From: Hymenobacter aranciens
GTDB lineage: Bacteria; Bacteroidota; Bacteroidia; Cytophagales; Hymenobacteraceae
DNA: 64,000 nucleotides
Reading direction: 5' to 3'
Assembly: GCF_030580865.1 (NCBI RefSeq)
Contig: NZ_JAUQSY010000008.1
Span: 1-64,000, forward strand
Positions 40,655 to 50,206 of the stretch are shown here, in pieces (the stretch's first letter is position 1; every line of letters starts with the position of its first letter). A program made the position numbers and the translations under genes. The notes beneath the pieces were generated by a model. It was given only the letters and a program-made list of their open reading frames with translations, had not been told where the DNA came from and searched no databases.

Positions 40655-40885
40655 TTATGCTGACGCCCCCCTCTGGCAGCTGGCAGGGCCGACCGCTAAA
40701 AAAAGCCGGGGCCACGCGCTGCTTGCAGTGCTCCCTACTAAAAAAAGGAGGGGCAACGAACTGCCTGGAGTGCCTGCCAGTAAAAAAAGCAAGGCTAACT
40801 AGCTGCTTGTAGGACCAGCCAGTAAAAAAAGTGCGCTTACCGGGCTGCTTGTAGCACCTGCCAATAGAAAAATAGCGAGCAACAA
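40655..40885. repeat. Five-unit degenerate array with exact 42-nt period
   Basis: Units share the anchor TAAAAAAAG at 40697, 40739, 40781, 40823 and (as TAGAAAAAT) 40865, each exactly 42 bases apart, with CTGCTTGTAG or CTGCCTGGAG about 20 bases before each anchor. Minus-strand translation gives a 14-residue periodicity (YKQ...FFTG). It lies in the gene-free stretch 40486-41100, which otherwise holds only the promoter of the giant T9SS gene. Confidence 0.85.
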
Positions 40886-41068
40886 GCATCTGACCCTAGC
40901 TCTGCATGCAAAATTTCAGAGCAATAAGGGGCTTGTCAGCTATAAAGCAGCTAGCGGCTGGGGCCAGGTGGCCGGGTCGGTACGCAGCCGGCAATGCCCG
41001 GGCGGCTACCGGGCGGGTTGGTAGCTGTGCAATAGTTGCTTGCCGGTCGATTTGTGGGCCTTGGGCAG

Positions 41069-41076
41069 TACATTTG
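41069..41076 (+). promoter_or_regulatory. -7 box TACATTTG of the giant T9SS gene
   Basis: Exact TAnnTTTG 25 bases before the ATG at 41101. Confidence 0.5.
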
Positions 41077-41100
41077 TTTAAATCATCCACCGTTCCACTT

Positions 41101-44100
41101 ATGATGTTACCCCTTACTACTCCTGCCCGCTCTACCGGCGGGTTTTTTTCGTGGCAATGCCGGGCAGGCGGGCTGCTCGCGCTGCTGGGGCTGGCGGCCC
41201 TGCCGGCCCAGGCCCAGCTCACGGTAACGGGCAGCACCCCCGCCGCGCTGGCCCCCACCGCCCCGGTGACCACTGGCGTGGGCGTCACGTTTAGCCAGGC
41301 CCCCACGGCGGTATCGGCTACTAACATTAAAGTAATTGGCAGCCAGAGCGGGCCCCGGCCGGCCGGCCCACCCACCGTGAGCGGCACCACGGCCACGCTG
41401 CCCCTGGCCAGCAGCTTCCTGCCCGGCGAGGTGGTGAGCGTGACCGTGCCCAGCACGGTGCGCAGCAGCGCCGGCCTGGCGGCCCGGCCCTACGTGTACC
41501 AGTTTTCGACCGCAGCGGCGGCGGCGGCGGCCGTGTTTCTGAACCGGCAGGAGGCCAACCACGGCCCGGGCTTCGACACCCGCGATGCCACCGTGGTCGA
41601 CCTCAACGGGGACGGCCTCAACGACCTGGTGTTTGCCATGGATGACGAGCTCATCGTGCGCCTGGGACAAGGCGGTGGCAGCTTTGCAGCCAGCAGCTAC
41701 TATGATTTAAATCCCAACGCCAACAACCTGTCGCTGGCGGTGGGCGACGTGACCGGCGACGGCCGCCCGGACGTGGTATCGCTCTTTACCTTATCGGGCA
41801 GCGGCGGCCCCTACCTGCGGGTGCTGCCCGGCACTACCACGGGCTTCGGCCTGCCCACCAACTTGTCGCTGAGCGCCGTGCCTACCGACCTGGTGCTGGG
41901 CGACGTGAACGCCGACGGCCAGCTGGACATCGTGCTGAGCAATGCCGCCGCCAACTCCGTAACTGCCGTGCTGGCCACGGGCAGCAGCCTCATCCCCCGC
42001 ACCTATGCCACCGGCACCACGCCCGGCCCCCTGGCCCTGGGCGACCTCGATGCCGACGGCCGCCTCGACCTGGTGGTGGGCACCAGCACCGGGTATAGCG
42101 TGCTGCTGGGCGGCACGGGCACCACGATATTCGGCACCGCCACCAACTACGCCACTGAGCGTCCGCAGCAGGTGTTGCTGCGCGACGTGGACCTCGACGG
42201 CCGCCTCGACCTGGTGAGCACCGCCGCCGGCTCGCGCCTGGCCTCGGTGCGGCCCGGCCAGGCCGGCGCCACCTTCGGCCCGGCCCAAACCTACGACATG
42301 GGCCACACCGTACGCCAGCTGGCGCTGGGCGACCTCAACGGCGACGGCCGCCCCGACCTGGCCAGCGTGAGCCAGAACAACGGCGGCACCACCGAGGGCA
42401 CGCCCGGCCTCAACCTGCGCCTGAGCACCGGCCCCGGCACCTTTGGCCCGGCCTATACCTACGCTACGGGCACGGCCATCAGCCGCCGCGAGCTGGCCAT
42501 CGGCGACCTCGACGGCGACCAGCAGCTCGACCTGCTCACGATTGGCACCTCGGCTCCCGGCAGCCTGGGCATCGGCTCGGGCGTGTCGGATGTGCTGCTC
42601 AATGGCGCGGCCATTGCGCCGGTCATCACCTCGCTGAGCCCCGCCTCGGCCCTGCCCGGTGCCAGCATCACCATCAACGGTAGCAACCTGCAGGGCATCT
42701 CCAGCCTTACCTTCAGCAGCTTCAACGGCACCACGATTACCGTCACCGGTTTCGGCATAAACGCCGCCGGCACCCAGCTTACCGGCGTGGTGGTGCCCAC
42801 CGCTGCCCAGACCGGCCCGCTCACCGTGACTACGGCCGGCGGCAGCGCCAGCAGCACCTTTACTCTCACGGCCCCTGCCTTCCGTTTGCTCGACTACGCG
42901 CCGGGCCCCGCCGCCACCCTGGCGGCCGGCGCGCCGCTGGAGCTGGTGTTTTCGCAGATGCCCACCGTGGCCTCGCTGGCCGGCATCCGGGCCTACGGCG
43001 TGAGCTCGGGCCGCACGCGCGCCGCCGGCCCCGCCACCGTGAGCGGCCTTACTGCCACGGTGCCCCTGACGGGCCCGGCCTTCGAGCCCGGCGAAGAAGT
43101 GCGCGTGGTGCTGCCCCCCAGCATCGTGAGCAGCAACGGCGCCAGCCTCGCGCTGGCCGACTTTACGCTGCGCATGGCCTCGGGCGTGAGCTCGGGGGGC
43201 TTCGCCAACCGCACCGATTCGAACACTTCCAGCAGCAAGTTCATGACCGTGGGCGACGTGACCGGCGACGGCCAGCTCGACCTGATTACAGCCAACCTGC
43301 AAGCTTTTACCATCTCCGTGCTGCCCGGCAACGGCCAGGGCAGCTTTGGCCCCAAAACCGACTACCCCACCACCCACCAGCCCATTACGGTAGCGCTGGG
43401 CGACGTGAACAACGACGGCCGCACCGACATGGTAACGGCCAACCCCTACTGGACCGGCACCGTCGACGGCTTTACGCTGGATATCTTCCTGGCCCAGGCC
43501 GGCGGGGGCTTCGGCAGCGGCAGCAGCTGCCCGACCTCGGGCAGGCCCACTTCCGTGGCCTTGAGCGACGTGGATGGCGACGGCCTGCTCGACGCCATTG
43601 TTTGCGCGCAGTCGAACCCGACCAACGGCTCGCTGGGCAGCGTGAATGTGATGCGCAATACCGGCAATGCCTCGCCGCGCTTTGTGAGCGTGGGCGTCTA
43701 CACGGTTGACTTCGCCCCCAGCCACGTTACCCTGGGCGACCTCAACCACGACGGCCGCCTGGATATTGTGACCACCAACAGCGGCGGGCAAAGCTTCTCG
43801 GTATTGCTCGCCCAGGCCGGGGGCGGCTACGCCACGGCCGTGGATTATTTTACGGGGGTGGCCTCGGTGCGTAGCGTGCTGGGCGACATCGACCGCGACG
43901 GCAACCTCGACATCGCCACCGTGAACTTCGGCGGCCCGAGCACTATCAACGGGGCCTCCATTGCCGTGCGCCTGGGTACCGGTACCGGCACCTTCGGCGC
44001 CCGCACCCTCTACAACGGCAGCAGCTACACGTTCCAGAACTTCGACATGGCCGACCTCAACGGCGACGGCATCCTCGACCTGATGACGGCCTCCGTCGGC

Positions 44101-47100
44101 CCCAATGCCGCCCCGCTCCGGCAGGTACTGGTGAACCTGGGCACGCCCGCCGGCACCTTCGGCCCGGCCGTGGTGTACCAGAGCGTCGGCCGCCCCGGCA
44201 GCGTGCTGGCCGCCGACGTGGACCGCGATGGCCGCCTCGACCTGGTGGTGTCGAACCCCGACCAGGGCACCGGCATGACGTCGGTGTTCTTCAGCGTGCT
44301 GGCCCCCACCATCAGCAGCTTCACCCCCACGAGCGGCCCGGCCGGCACCACCGTCACCATCACCGGCACCAACCTCACCGCCACCAGCCAGATTACCATT
44401 GGCGGCGTGGCCGTGGCCCCCGGCTTCGTGGTAAACGCCGCCGGCACCCAGATTACGGGCGTCGTGGTGCCCGCCCTGGCCCTCACCGGGGCCCTGGCCC
44501 TCACCACCCCCGGCGGCACCGTTACGGCCGCCACGCCCTTCACCGTGACCGTGCCCGCCTACGATGACTGCGCCGGCGCCCTGCCCCTCACGGCCAGCGG
44601 CACTTGCGTGCCCACGCTGGCCAGCGTGGCCCTGGCCACGCAGTCGCAAGCGCCCACGGCGTGCAGCGCGCTTACCTCCACCACGGCCCGCGATGCCTGG
44701 TTTAGCTTCGTGGCCACCGGCCTCACGCCCACCGTGCGCGCCACCAGCGTGTTCAATGGGGTACTCGAAGTATTTAACGGTGGGGCCTGCGGCAGCCTCA
44801 GCAGCCGCACCTGCGCCAATGCCGTGGCCAACGCGGGCGTGAGCGGCACCGAAAGCATCACCCTGACCGGCCTCACGACGGGCACGCGCTACTTCGTGCG
44901 CTATTATCCCTTCACCAGCACCAGCGTGCCCTTCCCCACCGATGGCAGCTTTAGCATCTGCCTCACGGTACCGGCCCCCAGCATTACTTCTTTCACGCCC
45001 GGCACGGGCACGGCGGGCACGGTCGTTACCGTGTTTGGCCTGAATCTGCTTACTGCCTCCGCGGTAACTGTGGGCGGGGTGCCTGTGACGGGCTTCACGG
45101 TGAACGGCGCCGGCAACAGCCTCACCTTTACCCTGCCGGCCGGCGTGGGCACCGGGGTTATTGCCATCACGACGTCGGGCGGCACCGCCACCAGCAGCAC
45201 CAGCCTGGTAGTGGCCTCGCCGCAGCTGGCCGTGACGCAAGGCGCCACCGCCTACCCTAACAACGGCCCCACGCCCTACACGTTTGCGGCCCGGAGCACG
45301 GGTACCGTGTCGGCCGCCGTTCTTTTCACGCTCAGCAACCCCGGCACCCAGGCCCTGACCATTAGCGGCATCGCCACCACGGGCGACTTTGCCATCAGCG
45401 GCGCCGTGCCCACCAGCGTGGCGGCCAACGGCGGCACGGCCACGGTGGGCGTCACCTTCGGCCCGACGGCCGACGGCGCCCGCACCGGCACGCTGGTTAT
45501 CACCTCGAACATCGGCACCTACACCGTAGCCCTGGCCGGCACCGGCCTGGCGGCGCCCCCCACCATCAGCAGCATCAGCCCCAACCCCGTGGCGCCCGGC
45601 GGCACCGTCACCATCACCGGCACCAACCTGACGGGCGCCACCGTGCTCGTGGGCAACACCAGCATAACGGGCGTGACGGTAGCGGCCAACGGCACCAGCC
45701 TCACCTTCGTGGTACCGGCGGGCCTGGCCGCGGGCACCATTCAGGTGACGACGCCCGCAGGCACCGCCACCAGCACCAGCAGCCTGTGCGTGCGCTACAC
45801 GCCCACCGTACAGGGCGCCTCGGCCTGCCCCGGCAACACGGTGGTGCTAAGTGCCGACGGCGCGGCCGGCAATACCTACAACTGGTACGCTACGGCCACC
45901 AGCGCCACGCCACTGTTCACCAGCACGAACACCACCTTCGTTACTCCTATTCTGACGACGACCACCTCGTACTACGTCGCCATCAGCTCCGGCCCCGGCT
46001 GCGAAGGCCCCCGGCAAGTGGTGACGGCCACCATTAACCCCGCCCCTACCGTGGTGGTGAGTGCTGGCGGCCCCACTACTTTCTGCCAGGGCGGCAGCGT
46101 GGTACTCACCGCGAGTGGCGCCGCCACGTATTTGTGGAGCACCGGCGCCACTACGGCCAGCATCACCGTGAGCACGACGGGCAGCTATACCGTCACCGGC
46201 ACCAGTGCGGCGGGCTGCGCGGCTACGTCGGCAGCCACGGCCGTTAGCGTCACGCCCACCCCGGGCATCCCCATGGCTACCCCGGCTGGCCGCTGCGGCC
46301 CCGGCGCGGTCACGCTCACGGCCAGCGGCGCTCCCGCCGGCGGCAGCTACGCCTGGTACACCCAGGCCAGCGGCGGCACGGCCATCGCGGGCGTCACCGG
46401 CGCCAGCTACACCACTCCCAGCCTGAGCACGAGCACCACGTACTACGTGAGCGCGCTCAGTAGCACCGGCTGCCCCAGCCCCCGGCAGGCCGTCGCGGCT
46501 ACCATCAACGCCGTGCCCACCGTGACGGTGAGCACCGGCGGCCCCACGACCTTCTGCCAGGGCGGCAGCGTGACGCTGACCGCCAGCGGGGCTAGCTCCT
46601 ACCTCTGGAGCACCGGCGCGACTACGGCCAGCATCACCGTGGCGGCTGGCGGCAGCTACATCGTTACCGGCACCACTGCCGCGGGCTGCTCCGCCACCTC
46701 GGCCGCTACTGTTGTTACCGTCAACGCCCTGCCCACGGCCACCATCACTGCGGGCGGGCCCACCACGTTTTGCCAGGGCGGCAGCGTAGTGCTCACGGCC
46801 AGCGGCGGCACGTCCTACTTGTGGAGCAATGGGGCTACTACGCCCAGCATCACGGTTACAGCCAGCGGCAGCTATACCGTCACGGCCACCAATGCGGCCG
46901 GCTGCTCGGCCACCTCTTCGGCCACGGCCGTCACGGTAAATGCCCTGCCCACCAGCGTGGCCGTGACGGCCAGCGGCCCGACCAGCATCTGCCCGGGCAG
47001 CAGCGTGACCCTCACCGCGAGCGGCGCCAGCACCTACTTGTGGAATAATGGGGCCACCACGGCCAGCATCACCGTCAGCACCGCTGGCAGCTACAGCGTC

Positions 47101-48507
47101 ACGGGCACCAATGCGGCCGGCTGTTCTGCCACCTCGGCCCCCACGACGGTCAGCGTAGCAGCCCCGCCCACGGTGACCATCGCGGCGGGTGGCCCCACCA
47201 CCTTCTGCCCCGGCGGCAGCGTAGTCCTGACGGCCAGCGGCGCCACATCTTATGTATGGAGCACCGGCGCCACCACGGCCAGCATCACCGTCAATGCCAG
47301 CGGCAGCTACACGGTTACCGGCACTAACGCCGCCGGCTGCACCGCCACCTCGGCGGCCACCACCGTCACCGTGGACGCTTTGCCCACGGCCACCATCACG
47401 GCCGGTGGGCCGACCACTTTCTGCGTGGGCGGCAGCGTGGTGCTCACGGCCAGCGGCGGCGTTTCTTACCTCTGGAGCAATGGGGCTACTACGCCCAGCA
47501 TCACCGTGAGCACGGCCGGCAGCTACACCGTCACGGCCACCAGCGCCGCCGGGTGCTCAGCCACCTCGGCCGCCACGCCCGTCGTTATCGAAGCCCTGCC
47601 CACGGCGACCATCGCGGCCGGGGGAGCTACCACGTTCTGCCAGGGCGGCAGCGTAGTGCTCACCGCCAGCGGCGGCACGTCCTACCTCTGGAGCAATGGC
47701 GCCACCACGGCCAGCATCACCGTGAGCACGGCGGGCAGCTACACCGTGACCACCACTAATGCGGCCGGCTGCACGGCCACCTCGGCCGCCACCACCGTTA
47801 CCGTCGATGCCTTGCCCACGGCCGGCATTGCGGCCAGCGGCGCTACCACGTTCTGCCAGGGCGGCAGCGTGGTGCTCACGGCCAGCGGCGGGGCCTCCTA
47901 CCTGTGGAGCACCGGCGCCACCACGGCCAGCATCACCGTCAATGCCAGCGGCGCTTACACCGTCACGGCTACCAATGCCGCCGGCTGCGCCGCCACCTCG
48001 GCCGCCACGGCCGTTACCGTCGAGCCCCTGCCCGCCACGCCCGTCATCACCCAGGCCAGCCCCGGCACGCTCACGAGCAGCGCCCCGGCCGGCAACCAGT
48101 GGTACCTGGGCGGGGTGGCCATCCCCGGCGCGACGGGCGCGACCTACGTCGTGCCCGGCCCGGCCGGCAACGGCAACTATACGCTCGTCGTCACCTCGGC
48201 CACTGGCTGCGCCTCGGCTGCCTCGGCCCCGGTGGCGGTGGTTATCACGGGTACCGCGGCCGCCAGCCGCGGCACCATGCTGGAGCTGTTCCCCAACCCG
48301 GCCACCAGCACCTTCACCGTGCGGCTGGCGGCGGGCCACGCGGCCAGCGGCGGCGTGCTCTACAACGCCCTGGGCCAGTCGGTGCGTACCCTGCCGGCCT
48401 TCACGACCAGCCTCAGCGTCGATGTACAAGCTCTGCCCACCGGCGTCTACGTCCTGCGCCTCGACTGCAACGGCCAGCAGCTCACCCGGCGCGTCGTGGT
48501 GGAATAA
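41101..48507 (+). CDS. Giant T9SS-secreted multidomain surface protein (FG-GAP/IPT/Ig-like)
   Basis: A 2468-residue exported protein. A signal peptide ends near residue 38 (PAQAQ). SbsA-like Ig segment at 40-140; FG-GAP/VCBS block 1 at about 160-500 (repeats with DLNGDGLNDLV, DVNADGQLDIV); IPT/TIG at 505-590; second Ig-like segment at 595-695; FG-GAP block 2 at about 700-1060; IPT at 1065-1150; a PPC-like domain at 1150-1290 (DDCAGALPLTASGTC); IPT at 1290-1375; choice-of-anchor D-like at 1375-1480; IPT at 1485-1560; then Ig-like domains. Residues about 1645-2310 hold eight copies of a 72-residue domain with TFCQGGSVVLTASG, YLWSTGATTASITV and AAGCSATSAAT. The C-terminus (LFPNPATSTFTVRL, LPTGVYVLRLD) is a T9SS sorting domain. 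It is a likely surface adhesin or structural protein; no catalytic domain is seen. Confidence 0.92.
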   Translation: MMLPLTTPARSTGGFFSWQCRAGGLLALLGLAALPAQAQLTVTGSTPAALAPTAPVTTGVGVTFSQAPTAVSATNIKVIGSQSGPRPAGPPTVSGTTATLPLASSFLPGEVVSVTVPSTVRSSAGLAARPYVYQFSTAAAAAAAVFLNRQEANHGPGFDTRDATVVDLNGDGLNDLVFAMDDELIVRLGQGGGSFAASSYYDLNPNANNLSLAVGDVTGDGRPDVVSLFTLSGSGGPYLRVLPGTTTGFGLPTNLSLSAVPTDLVLGDVNADGQLDIVLSNAAANSVTAVLATGSSLIPRTYATGTTPGPLALGDLDADGRLDLVVGTSTGYSVLLGGTGTTIFGTATNYATERPQQVLLRDVDLDGRLDLVSTAAGSRLASVRPGQAGATFGPAQTYDMGHTVRQLALGDLNGDGRPDLASVSQNNGGTTEGTPGLNLRLSTGPGTFGPAYTYATGTAISRRELAIGDLDGDQQLDLLTIGTSAPGSLGIGSGVSDVLLNGAAIAPVITSLSPASALPGASITINGSNLQGISSLTFSSFNGTTITVTGFGINAAGTQLTGVVVPTAAQTGPLTVTTAGGSASSTFTLTAPAFRLLDYAPGPAATLAAGAPLELVFSQMPTVASLAGIRAYGVSSGRTRAAGPATVSGLTATVPLTGPAFEPGEEVRVVLPPSIVSSNGASLALADFTLRMASGVSSGGFANRTDSNTSSSKFMTVGDVTGDGQLDLITANLQAFTISVLPGNGQGSFGPKTDYPTTHQPITVALGDVNNDGRTDMVTANPYWTGTVDGFTLDIFLAQAGGGFGSGSSCPTSGRPTSVALSDVDGDGLLDAIVCAQSNPTNGSLGSVNVMRNTGNASPRFVSVGVYTVDFAPSHVTLGDLNHDGRLDIVTTNSGGQSFSVLLAQAGGGYATAVDYFTGVASVRSVLGDIDRDGNLDIATVNFGGPSTINGASIAVRLGTGTGTFGARTLYNGSSYTFQNFDMADLNGDGILDLMTASVGPNAAPLRQVLVNLGTPAGTFGPAVVYQSVGRPGSVLAADVDRDGRLDLVVSNPDQGTGMTSVFFSVLAPTISSFTPTSGPAGTTVTITGTNLTATSQITIGGVAVAPGFVVNAAGTQITGVVVPALALTGALALTTPGGTVTAATPFTVTVPAYDDCAGALPLTASGTCVPTLASVALATQSQAPTACSALTSTTARDAWFSFVATGLTPTVRATSVFNGVLEVFNGGACGSLSSRTCANAVANAGVSGTESITLTGLTTGTRYFVRYYPFTSTSVPFPTDGSFSICLTVPAPSITSFTPGTGTAGTVVTVFGLNLLTASAVTVGGVPVTGFTVNGAGNSLTFTLPAGVGTGVIAITTSGGTATSSTSLVVASPQLAVTQGATAYPNNGPTPYTFAARSTGTVSAAVLFTLSNPGTQALTISGIATTGDFAISGAVPTSVAANGGTATVGVTFGPTADGARTGTLVITSNIGTYTVALAGTGLAAPPTISSISPNPVAPGGTVTITGTNLTGATVLVGNTSITGVTVAANGTSLTFVVPAGLAAGTIQVTTPAGTATSTSSLCVRYTPTVQGASACPGNTVVLSADGAAGNTYNWYATATSATPLFTSTNTTFVTPILTTTTSYYVAISSGPGCEGPRQVVTATINPAPTVVVSAGGPTTFCQGGSVVLTASGAATYLWSTGATTASITVSTTGSYTVTGTSAAGCAATSAATAVSVTPTPGIPMATPAGRCGPGAVTLTASGAPAGGSYAWYTQASGGTAIAGVTGASYTTPSLSTSTTYYVSALSSTGCPSPRQAVAATINAVPTVTVSTGGPTTFCQGGSVTLTASGASSYLWSTGATTASITVAAGGSYIVTGTTAAGCSATSAATVVTVNALPTATITAGGPTTFCQGGSVVLTASGGTSYLWSNGATTPSITVTASGSYTVTATNAAGCSATSSATAVTVNALPTSVAVTASGPTSICPGSSVTLTASGASTYLWNNGATTASITVSTAGSYSVTGTNAAGCSATSAPTTVSVAAPPTVTIAAGGPTTFCPGGSVVLTASGATSYVWSTGATTASITVNASGSYTVTGTNAAGCTATSAATTVTVDALPTATITAGGPTTFCVGGSVVLTASGGVSYLWSNGATTPSITVSTAGSYTVTATSAAGCSATSAATPVVIEALPTATIAAGGATTFCQGGSVVLTASGGTSYLWSNGATTASITVSTAGSYTVTTTNAAGCTATSAATTVTVDALPTAGIAASGATTFCQGGSVVLTASGGASYLWSTGATTASITVNASGAYTVTATNAAGCAATSAATAVTVEPLPATPVITQASPGTLTSSAPAGNQWYLGGVAIPGATGATYVVPGPAGNGNYTLVVTSATGCASAASAPVAVVITGTAAASRGTMLELFPNPATSTFTVRLAAGHAASGGVLYNALGQSVRTLPAFTTSLSVDVQALPTGVYVLRLDCNGQQLTRRVVVE
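46045..48030 (+). repeat. Eight near-identical ~216-nt repeats in the giant T9SS gene
   Basis: Each unit encodes a 72-73-residue Ig/PKD-like domain with an invariant Cys (TFCQGGS), YLWS and AAGC. An extra non-matching domain sits between units 1 and 2 (about 46255-46520). High nucleotide identity makes this region prone to copy-number change and assembly collapse. Confidence 0.85.
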
Positions 48508-48532
48508 GCCATTGTGCTTACCCACCAAAAGC

Positions 48533-48564
48533 CAAGAGGGCCACCGGCAACGGTGGCCCTCTTG
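48533..48564. terminator. Perfect 14-bp stem terminator with GCAA loop
   Basis: CAAGAGGGCCACCG and CGGTGGCCCTCTTG with a GCAA loop, 26 bases after the giant T9SS gene. It probably serves that gene and the convergent PhzF gene. Confidence 0.9.
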
Positions 48565-48636
48565 TCGTTATAGGGCATTGCGGGCGTTATCGTCAGCTAC
48601 GGGCCGACCAACGTGGCGCCCCCGCCGGCCCGCATT

Positions 48637-49428
48637 TCAAAGCAGCAGCTCGCCCACCGCGTAGGTCACGGCGTAGCCGCTAATGTCAACCCGCTCGCCG
48701 CGTAGGCGGCACCACAAATCGCCGCCGCGGGGCGAAACCTGCCGCGCCCGCAGCTCGGTTTTTCCCAGCCGCGCGGCCCAGTACGGGATGAGCGTGCTGT
48801 GCGCCGAGCCGGTCACGGGGTCCTCGTTCACCCCCACCCGGGGCCCGAAAAAGCGCGACACGAAGTCGATGCCCTCGGGCCCCGGCGCGGTGGCGATGAC
48901 GCCGAGGTACTCCACGTCGAGCAGCCGGGTAAAATCTGGCCGCAGGGCCTGCACCTGGGCCACCGAGCCGAAAAGCGCCACCACGTCGCGGGCCGCCAGC
49001 ACCTGCAGCGGCGTGGCCCGCAGGCCATCCGCGAGGCCCGTGGGGTGCGCGGGCAGCTCCTGCGGCGGGCGCGAGGGGAAGTCGAGCGTGAGGCGGCCGC
49101 TGGCCTCGCGGCGCACCGGCAGCGGCCCGCTCTGGCTGTGAAAAGTGAGCACCTCGCCCCCCACCTCCCGGTGCCGCCACAGCACGTGGGCCGAGGCCAG
49201 CGTGGCATGCCCACACAGGTCGATTTCGGCGGCGGGCGTAAACCAGCGGATGTCGTAGTGCCCGGGCTCGTCGGCGCGGGGCACGAGGAAGGCGGTTTCG
49301 GCCAGGTTGTTTTCGGCGGCAATCTGCTGCATCAGCTCAGTGGGCAGCCAGCTGTCGAGGGGGCACACGGCCGCCGGGTTGCCGGCAAAAAGCGTGTCGG
49401 TGAAAGCGTCGATGTGGTAAAAGGTCAT
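48637..49428 (-). CDS. PhzF-family isomerase/epimerase-like protein
   Basis: A 263-residue protein of the diaminopimelate-epimerase fold. FYHIDAFTDTLFAGNPAAVCPL opens the first half; ENNLAETAFLVP near residue 40 holds the catalytic Glu; DIRWFTPAAEIDLCGHATLASAHVL near residue 60 is the family signature. The second half has DFVSRFFGPRVGVNEDPVTGSAHSTLIPYW near residue 185 with the DPVTGSAH motif. Phenazine genes are absent, so this is one of the many PhzF-like proteins of unknown substrate. It converges on the giant T9SS gene across a terminator. Confidence 0.92.
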   Translation of the reverse strand: MTFYHIDAFTDTLFAGNPAAVCPLDSWLPTELMQQIAAENNLAETAFLVPRADEPGHYDIRWFTPAAEIDLCGHATLASAHVLWRHREVGGEVLTFHSQSGPLPVRREASGRLTLDFPSRPPQELPAHPTGLADGLRATPLQVLAARDVVALFGSVAQVQALRPDFTRLLDVEYLGVIATAPGPEGIDFVSRFFGPRVGVNEDPVTGSAHSTLIPYWAARLGKTELRARQVSPRGGDLWCRLRGERVDISGYAVTYAVGELLL

Positions 49429-49636
49429 GGCGAAAGAGATGGGGCCGGCTGGCGTCGGCCGCCGGCAAGAGTTGGAGATGTCGGCAGCAAGCTAGCGCTT
49501 CCCGCTGAAAAAGAAATAAATTTACGGAACGCGCAACCGCGCCGCCTTGCCATCGGTCAGAAGTGCAGAAGCCGGCGCGGCGAACGTTGCGCAGCTCCCG
49601 GCGCCGGCTTTGTTGCGCCTGATTTTCTGCCTGAGT

Positions 49637-50206
49637 ATGCCGCCACCGCTACCTGCGATTGATGAAGCCTTGCTGGCCGCCTGTCGGCGGGGCGAGTCGG
49701 CGGCGCAATACCAGCTGTACCGCAAACTTTCCTACAACCTGATGGGCGTGTGCCTGCGCTACTGCCCCAGCCGGGCCGAAGCCGAGGACGCCCTGCAAAA
49801 TACGTTCGTCAAAATATTTACCCGCCTCGACCAGTACCGCGGCCAGGGCCCCTTCGAAGCCTGGGCCCGCCGCATTGCCGTCACCACCTCGCTGCACGCC
49901 GTGGAGCAGCACCGCCTGCGCCACCCCGCCCCCGGCGCCGACCTCGACGACCTGGCCGACGACCTGCCCGCCGCCGAACCCTCGGCGCTGGAGCAGCTGG
50001 CCGCCGCCGACGTGCTGGCCCTGCTCGAAACGCTGCCCCCCGGCTACCGCACCGTGCTCAACCTCTACGCCGTGGAGGGCTACTCGCACCAGGAAATCGC
50101 CGAATTACTCGGCATCGCTGAGGGCACTTCCAAATCGCAGCTGGCCCGCGCCCGCCGCCTGCTCGAAAGCCGCCTGGTGGCGCAAAATTCCTTTCAATTG
50201 CCATGA
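49637..50206 (+). CDS. ECF RNA polymerase sigma factor
   Basis: A 189-residue sigma-70 family protein. Region 2: LLAACRRGESAAQYQLYRKL, SRAEAEDALQNTFVKIFTRLDQYRG and FEAWARRIAVTT. Region 4: LPPGYRTVLNLYAVEGYSHQEIAELLGIAEGTSKSQLARARRLL, a clear helix-turn-helix. The start at 49637 (MPPPLPAIDEAL) is chosen; upstream in-frame codons are not sigma-like. It overlaps the next gene by ATGA, which encodes the probable membrane regulator, so the pair likely forms a sigma/anti-sigma switch sensing envelope state. Confidence 0.92.
   Translation: MPPPLPAIDEALLAACRRGESAAQYQLYRKLSYNLMGVCLRYCPSRAEAEDALQNTFVKIFTRLDQYRGQGPFEAWARRIAVTTSLHAVEQHRLRHPAPGADLDDLADDLPAAEPSALEQLAAADVLALLETLPPGYRTVLNLYAVEGYSHQEIAELLGIAEGTSKSQLARARRLLESRLVAQNSFQLP

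Noticed and set aside
40655..40885. CRISPR array
   Set aside because: The repeats are degenerate and contiguous without spacers of unique sequence, and no cas gene is present.
40482..40889. Minus-strand ORF of 135 codons covering the 42-nt array
   Set aside because: The 14-residue periodicity is real but follows from the DNA repeat; no signal peptide, promoter or family match, so it is reported as a repeat and not as a gene.
41791..45240. Minus-strand ORF of 1149 codons opposite the giant T9SS gene
   Set aside because: It is the reverse-strand shadow of a GC-rich, codon-biased gene; its translation is Gly/Ala/His/Arg-rich without motifs, whereas the plus strand has clear FG-GAP and IPT domains.
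48637..49428. Phenazine biosynthesis cluster
   Set aside because: Only a PhzF-like gene is present; no other phz gene is in the window and PhzF-like proteins are widespread without phenazines.
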